Source: Candidatus Lokiarchaeota archaeon (GTDB lineage Archaea; Asgardarchaeota; Thorarchaeia; Thorarchaeales; Thorarchaeaceae). From it: 52,635 nt of DNA. The stretch spans positions 1 to 52,635 of the forward strand of contig WJIL01000095.1 in assembly GCA_014730275.1 (NCBI GenBank), written 5' to 3'. Numbering within the stretch: the stretch's first letter is position 1; each line of letters starts with the position of its first letter. The notes under the pieces are model-generated. The model saw nothing but the letters and a program-made list of their open reading frames with translations. It was not told the origin of the DNA and did not search any database. This document shows, in pieces, positions 25,815-34,521 of the stretch. A program made the position numbers and the translations under genes.

Positions 25815-27077
25815 ATGTTTGATTTCCTTGATAAGATTCTGAATAGAGATCCGATGGATCGTGCGAAGAAACATGTCGATCGGGCAATAGAGGAATGGGA
25901 ACACAATTATCCTGATTATGCTAGCACCGAATACGAAAAGGCAGCTAATCTCTTTCTTGAAGCTGATGAGATTGATTTTGCTATCAAGTATTTTCGTGAA
26001 GCAGCATATTGTTCTTTAGAAATGGATAATCATAAACGAGTTGGCCAACTAAAGCAAACGGCCGCTAGAGTCCTTCTACGTGACATGAGATATGATGAAG
26101 CGGCTGTTCTCTATTCGGAGACTTCTGATCATTTCAACCGTGCTGGAGAAGCCAAAGATTCTGGTCGAACAATATCCATGGCCATTCTTTGCCGTCTCTT
26201 ATCCCGGAATTTTGATGCAGCTGTAAACCTTCTGAGAAAAGCTGAAAAAAGAATCCCACCAAAGCTCGCTTCTAATCTGTCCTCGTTTGGATTAGCGCGG
26301 CTCTGTGTTTCTGTGCTTTTCGAAGGAGAAAGCGCTGAACATGATGATTTTTCTCGTATTTTGAAGAAATCATCGCTGGCCAAGGAGGAAAAGAACGCAG
26401 TACAATCCCTCTCTAGTTCATTCAAGTTTGCCAGTGCTACTGATTTGATACTTGAGTGGGCAGGGCCTGCTCAAAGAGAAGTTAGGGCAAAACAGGAGCT
26501 AGAATTTGAGCTTCATTACACCTGTCCAGTTCCAGTGAGGGTAACTGATTACAGCTTCTCCCTATCCAATAGTCTCCGCCTTTCAAACGAACCTGAGATA
26601 GAACGTGCACCTTCCCAACAGGAATCATGGCTTCTCAGAGTGAAGCCAACTCTGAGTGGTGATGGATCCCTTGGTCCGGTGAGAATGACTTTGGAAGGAG
26701 AAGATGTTCTAGTCCATAAACGAAGCAATCAGATTTCATTCAGAATTGCACCAGCCCCACCCGATTTACAAATCGATGTGCGCCCCCGTAAAATATCGTG
26801 CGGCCTAGATGAAGAAGTGGTGTTCGATATAACTCTCAATAATCAAGGATCTGGTCCTGCCAATGACATTGACTTGGTTTTTGAGACTTCACCTGGAGTT
26901 GAGGTATCAGTTGGAGGAGATAGCAAATCAATCAATTTTGTTGGTGTGGGCGAGCAAATGAGATTCCAACTCTATCTGCGGGGTGTAGTTGAGGGGACAC
27001 AGAAGGCTTCAGTAATCGCTCGGGATAGCGATGGAGAAGAACTGGCTTCTGAGGAACTCCAAGTTTTCGTGGAATAA
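25815..27077 (+). CDS. SNAP/TPR-like helical-repeat protein fused to Ig-like domains
   Basis: The 420-residue cytosolic protein has no signal peptide. Residues 1-215 or so form helical repeats of the SNAP/TPR kind (ASTEYEKAANLFLEADEIDF; AIKYFREAAYCSLEMDNHKR; EAAVLYSETSDHFNRAGEAK). Residues 225-420 form two beta-sandwich segments: PVPVRVTDYSFSLSNSLRLS, then LQIDVRPRKISCGLDEEVVF with a CARDB-like LNNQGSGPANDIDLVF. Helical repeats followed by Ig-like domains recall eukaryotic trafficking and tethering subunits, but homology is not shown here. A promoter sits in repeat copy B. It is convergent with another SNAP-like gene, 8 bases away. Confidence 0.75.
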   Translation: MFDFLDKILNRDPMDRAKKHVDRAIEEWEHNYPDYASTEYEKAANLFLEADEIDFAIKYFREAAYCSLEMDNHKRVGQLKQTAARVLLRDMRYDEAAVLYSETSDHFNRAGEAKDSGRTISMAILCRLLSRNFDAAVNLLRKAEKRIPPKLASNLSSFGLARLCVSVLFEGESAEHDDFSRILKKSSLAKEEKNAVQSLSSSFKFASATDLILEWAGPAQREVRAKQELEFELHYTCPVPVRVTDYSFSLSNSLRLSNEPEIERAPSQQESWLLRVKPTLSGDGSLGPVRMTLEGEDVLVHKRSNQISFRIAPAPPDLQIDVRPRKISCGLDEEVVFDITLNNQGSGPANDIDLVFETSPGVEVSVGGDSKSINFVGVGEQMRFQLYLRGVVEGTQKASVIARDSDGEELASEELQVFVE

Positions 27078-27085
27078 CGCTACGA

Positions 27086-27832
27086 TTACGAAGAAAGTTG
27101 CTCTCTTCTTCGGCGTCGTTCTATCTCCTCTCGGATGTTAAGACAGGCACCCATTACTTCTTGGATGGTCTCTTCTTCTTCGAAGTCTTCAAGAAGCTCG
27201 TCTGCTTTGTCAAGATTGTTCTCGGTGAGAGCCTCACTAAATGATAGGAGTGTCTTCAACCAGACCCACCTTGTCTTGTCTATGATCCGACGTGCTTTCT
27301 TTATTTCTTCACGAGCTTCATCCATGCGCTCAATAGTCGCAAATCCCATTGCGGCAAGGGATAAATCAATGACAGCCCTTTCGGCTTTACCTTCGTCTAG
27401 GGCTTTCTTTGCTGCTTTTTTGTAGAGGTTGCCCATGTTCTTTGCGCATGTAAGGAAGTACTCCTTGTTACCGAGTTTGTGGCAGGCAAATGCCGCCCAG
27501 AGATATGCTTGTGCAGCGGTTTCAGTCATTCTTTCTAAAAGCGCCTCTTTGGCCGCATTCTCATATAGCGTAAGAGCCGTATCATGTTCACTAATTTGTC
27601 TGTACTGAGTTGCTGCTTCAAAATAGCCTTGAGCTGCAGATCTATGATCATCCCTTTCCAAGCTTGCTTCTGCATAAATGTGGTAATTCTCAGCTGAATT
27701 GCGAGTCATTTCTTCGACTCGATCAAGATAGCATACTGCGGCCTGTTCGTATTGGTTGGCTGCCTGGTAAAACTTCTCGACTTCTACAAACTCTCCGGCT
27801 AGCCGTTCCCACTGGCTACAATCTTGTTCCAT
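27086..27832 (-). CDS. Alpha-SNAP-like TPR protein
   Basis: The 248-residue protein consists of about six helical hairpins with TPR/SNAP spacing (KFYQAANQYEQAAVCYLDRV; HRSAAQGYFEAATQYRQISE; TALTLYENAAKEALLERMTE; KKAAKKALDEGKAERAVIDL), then a charged C-terminal helix ending RRRRREQLSS. No signal peptide or membrane segment is present. The pattern resembles eukaryotic alpha-SNAP, which stacks such repeats, but a SNARE-related role cannot be claimed. It lies tail to tail with the related gene at 25815. Confidence 0.75.
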   Translation of the reverse strand: MEQDCSQWERLAGEFVEVEKFYQAANQYEQAAVCYLDRVEEMTRNSAENYHIYAEASLERDDHRSAAQGYFEAATQYRQISEHDTALTLYENAAKEALLERMTETAAQAYLWAAFACHKLGNKEYFLTCAKNMGNLYKKAAKKALDEGKAERAVIDLSLAAMGFATIERMDEAREEIKKARRIIDKTRWVWLKTLLSFSEALTENNLDKADELLEDFEEEETIQEVMGACLNIREEIERRRRREQLSS

Positions 27833-28024
27833 ATCATTCTAACCCCGCTGGGTGGGCTCTCTTAGGTTGTGGCAAGAGCCAATTCTCGTTATCATCCATA
27901 CTTGAGTAATAGAAATATCTTGTGTCGACGAACCATTTCGATGGAAACAAAACATTATTCTACCACCATGAATCAGGTGTATTGAACCTGCATACTCCTT
28001 CCTTCGAGAATATTCCCGCCGATT

Positions 28025-29290
28025 CTATGATTTGCGCAATTCTTGGAGGATTTCTGTGGCTCTCTCAGTGTTTATCTTTCCTTCCTTCACTAGGATATCT
28101 GCTACTTTCTGAATTTCTTCACCTGAAGCTCCTGCTGTAGCTGCAACATTTCTTGCGTGCAAAGCCATATGTCCTTCTTGTATGCCTTCTGATGCCAGAG
28201 CTCGCAAGGCAGCAAGATTCTGAGCGAGTCCTACACTGGCAACTACTTCTGCCAGTTCATCTGCGGTATCCACACCCAGAATATCAACGCATGCCCTAGC
28301 AACAGGATGCACTTTTGTGGCTCCACCAACAAGACCGACCGCGAGTGGCAGTTCAATTGACCCAATTAGGTTCCCATCCTTACCTTTCTCGTACTTGGTA
28401 AGGCTGCTATAGCCTCCTATTGCTGCGTAGCTGTGTGCTCCAGATTCGATTGCTCGGAAATCATTTCCAGTTGCTATTATTACTGCGTCTATTCCATTCA
28501 TGACGCCCTTGTTGTGAGTTGCACATCTGTAGGGATCTGCTTCTGCAAACGCCCAAGCATCAAGAATTCCATCGACAACTTGTTCTCCACCTAGCTCTTC
28601 TGCATCGAATTTCGCACTAGCATGGACGAGTCGTCTATCTGCAAGATTTGAAAGGATTCGTAAAAGCACTTGTCCGCCCGTGATTTCTTCAATTAGTGGA
28701 GCGACTGCTTCAGCCATTGTGTTGACAGCATTTGCTCCCATGGCATCCTTAGTGTCCACCAAGAGCTCGGCAATCATCATGGGCCCCCGTCGAGTATGAA
28801 TGACTCGTGTCCGAAGGTCCTTGGCGCCTCCACCTAGTTTGACAAGAATCGGGTCTTGTTCATTTGCAAGCTCGAGTATTTCATCCTTAGCATTCAGAAC
28901 GTCAATGCTCGCAGAATGAGGGGCAGGAACCTTGACCGCTTGAATCTGAGCAATCATCATTGAGTCTCGCTGTACTGCTTTGAAACCACCATGGATTCTG
29001 GCAATCTTGGCAGCATGACTTGCTGCAGCAACTACTGAGGGCTCTTCGATTGCCATTGGAACTAGGTAATCGGTGCCGTTGATTTTGAAGTTCGTTGCGA
29101 TTCCCAAAGGCAGTGTCATAGAGCCAATGACATTTTCAATCATGTGATCTAGAATTCCCATCTCAATTTGTCCTGGGTTGATCAATGGGCCAAGTGTTTC
29201 TTCATCAAGGCCGGTCAACTGCATGAGCTTGTCGATTCTCTTCTCTCGGGGGAGATTGTAGAAGCCAGATAACCTCGAATCTTTGACCAT
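28025..29290 (-). CDS. mvaA: HMG-CoA reductase, class II
   Basis: It interconverts HMG-CoA and mevalonate; in an archaeon it most likely supplies isoprenoid lipid synthesis. The class II signatures are [28 protein letters not shown], the catalytic Lys in [13 protein letters not shown], the Asp in [10 protein letters not shown] and the His in [11 protein letters not shown]. The frame extends back to TTG 29305, but ATG at 29290, nine bases after GGTG, is preferred, giving 421 residues. TATTAAGTA on the minus strand about 35-43 bases upstream is a likely TATA box. Most archaea use class I; class II occurs in some lineages and in bacteria, so transfer is possible. Confidence 0.9.
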   Translation of the reverse strand: MVKDSRLSGFYNLPREKRIDKLMQLTGLDEETLGPLINPGQIEMGILDHMIENVIGSMTLPLGIATNFKINGTDYLVPMAIEEPSVVAAASHAAKIARIHGGFKAVQRDSMMIAQIQAVKVPAPHSASIDVLNAKDEILELANEQDPILVKLGGGAKDLRTRVIHTRRGPMMIAELLVDTKDAMGANAVNTMAEAVAPLIEEITGGQVLLRILSNLADRRLVHASAKFDAEELGGEQVVDGILDAWAFAEADPYRCATHNKGVMNGIDAVIIATGNDFRAIESGAHSYAAIGGYSSLTKYEKGKDGNLIGSIELPLAVGLVGGATKVHPVARACVDILGVDTADELAEVVASVGLAQNLAALRALASEGIQEGHMALHARNVAATAGASGEEIQKVADILVKEGKINTERATEILQELRKS

Positions 29291-29425
29291 ACTCAAGAAC
29301 ACCAAATAAGAATCAGCAGTTGGATACTTAATAAGACTGCTGGGGGCGGAAGCATACGTTCTAATGAATGATGCTTCGTTACACTTAAGACAACTCGCAT
29401 ATTGCCTCCCAAATGGTAGTTATCG

Positions 29426-30949
29426 ATGTCCGGAGATAGAGACTTCAGTGATGTTATTTCCGCTTTAGCAATAAAGAGAGGCTTCTTCTGGGGACCATCC
29501 CCCGAAATATACGGTGGAAGCTCCGGATTCTATGATTTGGGGCCGCTAGGTAAACTTCTCAAAAATCGCCTTGAGCGAGTAATTAGGAAGGAATTTGTCA
29601 AGGCTGATTTCTGGGAAATCGAGAGCCCAACGGTAGCTCCTCGAGAGGTATGGGAAGCTTCGGGACACTTGGAAGGCTTCATCGACCCCATAGTAACCTG
29701 TGATAAATGCGGACAAACCTATCGAGCTGATACCCTTATCAAGCAGGAAGCTCCTGATGTGAAAGTCGAAGCCATGAGTCTTGAAGACATGTCTAATACC
29801 ATTCAAGAGCTTGAAATAGAATGTCCTTCTTGTTCAGGCTCGTTTGGAGAGGTTGAATCATACAATCTTATGCTCAAAACGAGGTTAGGATTAGATCAAG
29901 AGGCTTATTTGCGGCCAGAAACGGCAACAACGACCTATCTCCTATTCAAGCGGCTCATGACGTTCTTCAGGGACAAACTGCCTGCATCAGTATTCCAGAT
30001 TGGCAAAGCCTATAGAAACGAGATTTCACCTCGTCAAGGTCTTCTGAGACTCAGAGAGTTCACTCAAGTGGAAGGTCAGATTTTCATAACAGATGAAGAT
30101 GAAGAAGACTGGCCTGATTACGAAACCATCAAACAAGTAGAGATGCCTTTGCTTTCTGCTGAGGCCCAGCTTGAGAAAGAAGATGCCGAGGTATCGATGA
30201 CTGAAGTTGGAGATGCCAAAGAAAACGACCACTTTGAAACTGAAGCTTATGCCTGGTGCGTATATCTAGCATATGAGATATTTAGCGGCATGGGTTTCAC
30301 TGATTCGAATATGAGACTGCGTCAACATCTACCTGATGAACGTGCTCACTATGCAAAGGATGCTTGGGATGTGGAAATCCACACTGATAGCTTTGGCTGG
30401 ATTGAGTGCTGTGGTGTTCATGATCGAGGAGATTACGATTTGAAGCGCCATCAGGAATACTCCGGCGAAAGTATGACTGTGAATGTGGGTGACAAGAAGG
30501 TCGTGCCAAATGTACTTGAGATTGCTTTCGGTGTTGAACGACCCCTTTACTGTCTTATTGACAACGCCTACAGAAAAGATGAGAAACGTGTATGGCTTAA
30601 ATTTGAGCCCGAAGTTGCACCGGTTCAAGTAGCTGTATTTCCCTTGATGAGCAAAGATAAGCTGATGAAACCTGCTAGAGAAATCTACGAAGATATCTCT
30701 GAGAGCGGTTTGATCTGTCAGTTCGACTACAGCGGCTCAATAGGCCGAAGATATCGGCGGCAGGATGAGATTGGTACTCCATTTTGTATTACCATAGATT
30801 ATGATACACTTGAAGATAGAACCGTCACAATACGAGAAATTGAAAGCATGAAACAGATTCGCAGACACAAGGATGAGCTAGTATCAGTTCTTACAGACTT
30901 GGTTAAAGGGAGAAAGGACTTCCAGGTGTTGCTTGAGCGAGAGAACTAA
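29426..30949 (+). CDS. glyS: Glycyl-tRNA synthetase, dimeric archaeal/eukaryotic type
   Basis: This class II synthetase charges tRNA-Gly in the cytosol. The 507 residues show motif 1 (GFYDLGPLGKLLKNRL), a zinc-type insertion with two C-x2-C pairs (CDKCGQTY and CPSCSGSF), RPETATTTYLLFKRL, motif 2 (IGKAYRNEISPRQGLLRLRE, with FTQVEGQ) and an anticodon-binding domain from about residue 385 (VQVAVFPLMSKDKLMKPARE). Everything expected appears intact. It is divergent from HMG-CoA reductase and convergent with the small gene at 30953, 3 bases away. Confidence 0.95.
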   Translation: MSGDRDFSDVISALAIKRGFFWGPSPEIYGGSSGFYDLGPLGKLLKNRLERVIRKEFVKADFWEIESPTVAPREVWEASGHLEGFIDPIVTCDKCGQTYRADTLIKQEAPDVKVEAMSLEDMSNTIQELEIECPSCSGSFGEVESYNLMLKTRLGLDQEAYLRPETATTTYLLFKRLMTFFRDKLPASVFQIGKAYRNEISPRQGLLRLREFTQVEGQIFITDEDEEDWPDYETIKQVEMPLLSAEAQLEKEDAEVSMTEVGDAKENDHFETEAYAWCVYLAYEIFSGMGFTDSNMRLRQHLPDERAHYAKDAWDVEIHTDSFGWIECCGVHDRGDYDLKRHQEYSGESMTVNVGDKKVVPNVLEIAFGVERPLYCLIDNAYRKDEKRVWLKFEPEVAPVQVAVFPLMSKDKLMKPAREIYEDISESGLICQFDYSGSIGRRYRRQDEIGTPFCITIDYDTLEDRTVTIREIESMKQIRRHKDELVSVLTDLVKGRKDFQVLLEREN

Positions 30950-30952
30950 TTC

Positions 30953-31186
30953 CTACTTGAGGACACCATATTTCCGAGCTTCTGGGAAGAATTCGCGAAC
31001 ATTTTCCTCGAGTAGTGACTTCTGTACAATCACGCCTTTTCGACGCAAGGTCATCTGAATATCTTCAGCAACTTGAGCTGCTGTTTTATCTTTAACATCG
31101 AATGTCTGTACCCCTTGCCCCTGCTTTTTGAGTTCTACCGCATCTCCTTCCCTTGTCATCGAGTATCTGGTTCCTGCTATTCTCAA
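30953..31186 (-). CDS. Small basic protein of unknown function
   Basis: The 77-residue protein starts with TTG at 31186, about six bases after a GGTGA site, supporting expression. Visible features are two short strands (GTRYSMTREGDAVELKKQ), a helix (TAAQVAEDIQMTLRRKGVIV) and a helical end (LEENVREFFPEARKYGVL). It resembles a small alpha/beta or winged-helix-sized domain, but no family is recognised. It lies tail to tail with glyS. Confidence 0.6.
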   Translation of the reverse strand: MRIAGTRYSMTREGDAVELKKQGQGVQTFDVKDKTAAQVAEDIQMTLRRKGVIVQKSLLEENVREFFPEARKYGVLK

Positions 31187-31329
31187 TGTTATTCACCATC
31201 AATAGTCCGATATACGAAACATTGTAACTTATCTCTATCGCTCGTTAATACTACACCTGATTTTTGGAATTTGAAAAAGAAGAAAAAAGAGATAAGGTAT
31301 GTAGCTAAGAATCTGCTTGAGGATGTTCG

Positions 31330-31794
31330 ATGAGTGAGGATGTAGAGCCAAAAAAAGAGACCAGAGCAGAAATCGATAGAATATTGGTTGCCGTGGATGG
31401 GTCAGAGCACTCAGACAAGGCTGTCAAGTACGCTTGCTCAATAGGGCCTAATATGAACGCAGAGGTAATTCTCCTTCACGTCGTGCCTATGCTTGTATCC
31501 GCAACCCCTTATCATGATACGGTTTCAGATCAACCCTTTCTGGCGCTGCAGAAGGTCGGTGAGGATATATTGACAAAGGCCAAAAATCTCGCTTCTAACC
31601 TCGATTGCGAGGTCACTGATCTCATTGACCATGGTGATCCTGCGAGTCGTATTATAGAAATCGCAGAAGAGAAAAACGCTGATCTTATCATAATGGGTTC
31701 ACGAGGTTTGAGTGGTCTTAAGAGGCTCTTTGTTGGCTCAATAAGTGACAAGGTTACTAACCACGCGAAATGTCCTGTTATGCTGGTACGCTGA
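31330..31794 (+). CDS. Universal stress protein (UspA family)
   Basis: The 154-residue single-domain protein starts ILVAVDGSEHSDKAVKYACS. Near its end it carries the ATP-binding pattern G-x2-G-x9-G-S as GSRGLSGLKRLFVGSISDKV, with KCPVMLVR at the terminus, as in nucleotide-binding Usp proteins. It is cytosolic and probably dimeric. The next gene starts 54 bases after its stop on the same strand, so they may be co-transcribed. Confidence 0.9.
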   Translation: MSEDVEPKKETRAEIDRILVAVDGSEHSDKAVKYACSIGPNMNAEVILLHVVPMLVSATPYHDTVSDQPFLALQKVGEDILTKAKNLASNLDCEVTDLIDHGDPASRIIEIAEEKNADLIIMGSRGLSGLKRLFVGSISDKVTNHAKCPVMLVR

Positions 31795-31848
31795 CGAATT
31801 TGATGAGGAAACCTTGGACCACCTCCTCGATTCCAGGGTTGTGTTATC

Positions 31849-33132
31849 ATGGCTGGGGTTACCGTCGATATAGGTACATCCAAAATAGTGGTTCGACTGA
31901 CTAGGTCTGGAACCCCCCCTCCTATTGCTGAGCGGGTTCTTCCGAACCCTCAATCATTTGCTGGTTCTGACATCATATCCCGTGCAAGATACGCTGTTGC
32001 ATCTTCTTCTCAGGCAAAGAAACTTCGAGCTGTTACTGTCGAGGCAATTGACTCAGCCATACATGACATGCTTCATTATCAAACTCTCGGACGGGAGGAA
32101 CTGGGCGAGGTCGTGGTAGTTGGCAATACGGTGATGCATCATCTTTTTCATGGCTTAGAACTGGATTCCCTCCTCAGCCATCCCTACACTCCTAGTTCTC
32201 GTCGTGTCATCGAAACTTTTGCTCCTACTGCAGGTTTACCGTCTGCGGGCAGCGTTCCGTGCTATTCCCCTGCTGTAATAGCGGCATTTGTCGGATCTGA
32301 TGCCTCTGCCAACCTAGCTTCTTCAGAGGTCTGGGAATATACGGAACCAGTTCTGATTCTTGATATTGGTGTGAATACAGAAATCCTACTTTGGGATGGA
32401 GAGAAATTGTGGGTTGCTTCAGTTGCATCTGGTCCCGCCTTTGAAGGTATGTCTTTTGCTTGTGGTGTAGAAGCTGGGAATGGTGCAATTGATACAGTAT
32501 CAATCGACAAAGAGGCTGACGAGATTAACTACAATGTTATCGGCGGCGGAAAGGCTTCGGGCATTTGTGGTTCTGGTGTTGTTTCTTTGCTTTCTGAGAT
32601 GTTAGAAACCAACTTACTCCTGAAAACAGGATCCATCAACCGAGAATTGGATAGCACTCGAATCAAAAGCTCTGGTTCCGTAAGGTACTTCGAAATGGCA
32701 GAGAAGAACCAAGACTCTTCTGAATGCGATATCTACCTAACCCAACCTGAAATCCGAGATTTACAACTTGCTAAATCAGCGATAGCAGCGGGTATCTATG
32801 CAGTTATGCGGGAATGCGAAACCTCCGTATCAAGTGTTGCAGAGGTTCACGTTACAGGTTCTTTTGGGTCTTCTTTGGATTTCGAAGCTGCGAAGAATAT
32901 TGGTATGCTTCCTGCCTTCGAAAATTCATACCACGTGGCAAAAGCCGATGGGCCGAGTATGGGCGCAGCGAAGATTCTCTGTGAACCTAGAATAAAGGAA
33001 AGATGTCACCAATTGACATTGGATGCACATTATGTCGATCTTGAACATAACCGCTTCTTCAATCGAGCTTTCCCAGTAACCAGACTCTTCCAACCTTGGA
33101 GCTCGCTAATGGTGAATATGAACGAAAGGTGA
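31849..33132 (+). CDS. ASKHA ATPase of the RACo/RamA-like (DUF4445) family, without Fe-S domain
   Basis: The 427-residue protein has the actin-like ATPase fold of corrinoid-protein reductive activators. Phosphate loops are VDIGTSKIVVRL at the N-terminus and LDIGVNTEILLWDG in the middle. Family landmarks are GNTVMHHLFHGL, SGPAFEGMSFACGVEAGNGA, GICGSGVVSLLSEML and VHVTGSFGSSLDFEAAKNIG, followed by MLP. RACo carries an N-terminal 2Fe-2S domain and RamA a C-terminal 4Fe-4S pair; neither Cys set is present here, so electrons would have to come from a partner, or the protein activates something else. The stop codon lies inside a 20-bp palindrome. Confidence 0.75.
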   Translation: MAGVTVDIGTSKIVVRLTRSGTPPPIAERVLPNPQSFAGSDIISRARYAVASSSQAKKLRAVTVEAIDSAIHDMLHYQTLGREELGEVVVVGNTVMHHLFHGLELDSLLSHPYTPSSRRVIETFAPTAGLPSAGSVPCYSPAVIAAFVGSDASANLASSEVWEYTEPVLILDIGVNTEILLWDGEKLWVASVASGPAFEGMSFACGVEAGNGAIDTVSIDKEADEINYNVIGGGKASGICGSGVVSLLSEMLETNLLLKTGSINRELDSTRIKSSGSVRYFEMAEKNQDSSECDIYLTQPEIRDLQLAKSAIAAGIYAVMRECETSVSSVAEVHVTGSFGSSLDFEAAKNIGMLPAFENSYHVAKADGPSMGAAKILCEPRIKERCHQLTLDAHYVDLEHNRFFNRAFPVTRLFQPWSSLMVNMNER

Positions 33133-33143
33133 GCTCACCTTTC
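33124..33143. repeat. 20-bp perfect palindrome across the stop of the ASKHA gene
   Basis: Ten-base arms (GAAAGGTGAG and its complement) meet with no spacer. The sequence spans the last codons and TGA stop at 33130-33132. It sits between convergent genes, and could form a hairpin in both 3' ends. There is no T-tract, so a simple terminator is uncertain. Confidence 0.6.
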
Positions 33144-33162
33144 GGACCATATCTCTGCGTTG

Positions 33163-34353
33163 CTACTTTTTGTCCAAATGGGCTTTTATCGCATCTGCGA
33201 GCTCTTTGGTTTGTTTCTTTTCGGTATCGGTAGCTCGTCCGCGAACTCGGACAACCGGCTCCAAGATATCATATCTAAGGTCTTTGAGTTGTTTCTTGGT
33301 CTTTCGAACACCGCCTCCGCCCCAGCCGTAGGTGCCAAAGAGGCCGATTGGTCGTTTTGGCAGTCTCTTCCCTTCCATTTCATTCAGGAATGACCATATC
33401 GGTGGAAATGGGAAGGCATCATACGTTGGCAAGCCTAGGACCAGTACTCCTGCTCTCATCGTATCAACAAGGATTCTGCTCATATCCGAATATGAGGCAT
33501 TATGCATCTTGACTTCGACATCGCGCTCAAGTAATTCCTTCTTCAGCTTGACCGCCAACCTCTGTGTGTAACCATACATGCTTCCATAGACAATTGCGAC
33601 ATGATCCTCCAATTCAGGCCTTGTCCATTCATCATATTTCTGAATGATCCACTCTGGATTCTCTTTGTACACGGGGCCATGGCTTGGTGCAATCACGTCA
33701 ATTTCGATTCCAAGATCCTTAATCTTGTCAATTCCTCGTTGTACGAATTTCAAATAGCTCGTAATAATCGATGAAAGGTATCTTCTGCTTTCTTCCTCTA
33801 CCGCATCCAGATTCCATTCTGAGTCGAACAGCTTCCCGTTCAGTGCACCATATGCTCCGAAGGCATCACAGGGGAATAGCACCTTGCTTTCTTTCAGATA
33901 GGTCACCATAGTTTCTGGCCAATGAAGAAATGGTGCTTCCACGAACTGAAGCGTTTTACTTCCAAGAGACAATTCCTCCAGATCTTCAACAGTTCTTTCC
34001 TCCAAATCCACGTCGTAGAACGACTTCTGCATATCAGAGGCCCTTTCTGTGTAGATCATCACTACATCGGGTGCCACCTCAGCCAATTCGGGCAGAGCAC
34101 CAGTGTGATCCGGCTCCATGTGATTCATGATAACGTAATCTATTTCTGATGGGTCCACAACTTCTTTGATGTTGTCAAGCCATTCTTCTGCCCATGGTTC
34201 TTTTACTAGGTCAATGACTGCAATTTTTTCATCAACAATCAAATAGCTGTTGTAGGAAACTCCGTATGGAATCTCCCATAGGTTTTCAAAAAGCTCGGTG
34301 TGATGATCGTCCACACCCACATAATGCACTCCATCTACAATCTCTCTATGCAT
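33163..34353 (-). CDS. fprA: Flavodiiron protein (FprA-like oxidase)
   Basis: This cytosolic protein reduces O2 (or NO) to water using reduced F420 or rubredoxin. The 396 residues are a metallo-beta-lactamase-like diiron domain with NHMEPDHTGAL (H-x-E-x-D-H), a further His in PFLHWPETM, Asp in FPCDAFGAYG and His in APSHGPVYK, then a flavodoxin domain from about residue 253 (IVYGSMYGYTQRLAVKL) ending near AIKAHLDKK. All diiron ligands expected of an active enzyme appear present. A role in oxygen protection would suit an anaerobe. It is convergent with the ASKHA gene. Confidence 0.92.
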   Translation of the reverse strand: MHREIVDGVHYVGVDDHHTELFENLWEIPYGVSYNSYLIVDEKIAVIDLVKEPWAEEWLDNIKEVVDPSEIDYVIMNHMEPDHTGALPELAEVAPDVVMIYTERASDMQKSFYDVDLEERTVEDLEELSLGSKTLQFVEAPFLHWPETMVTYLKESKVLFPCDAFGAYGALNGKLFDSEWNLDAVEEESRRYLSSIITSYLKFVQRGIDKIKDLGIEIDVIAPSHGPVYKENPEWIIQKYDEWTRPELEDHVAIVYGSMYGYTQRLAVKLKKELLERDVEVKMHNASYSDMSRILVDTMRAGVLVLGLPTYDAFPFPPIWSFLNEMEGKRLPKRPIGLFGTYGWGGGGVRKTKKQLKDLRYDILEPVVRVRGRATDTEKKQTKELADAIKAHLDKK

Positions 34354-34521
34354 TTTCTAAGGCCACCTTCTCAAGCTGTTGGTGTGATGGTGGAAATGAG
34401 CGATAAAAGCTCTCCCCTATGTGATGAAATGGAGTGTTTTGCCTTTTCTTGTTGATTCCACTGATTCACATTACCCTTAGCAAGGTTTTTCTATAGCTGA
34501 ATTGACTTCTGAAAAGTGTGA

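Noticed and set aside
33124-33143. Palindrome at the stop of the ASKHA gene as an intrinsic terminator
   Set aside because: Pairing is perfect but no T-tract follows on either strand, so only the repeat is reported.
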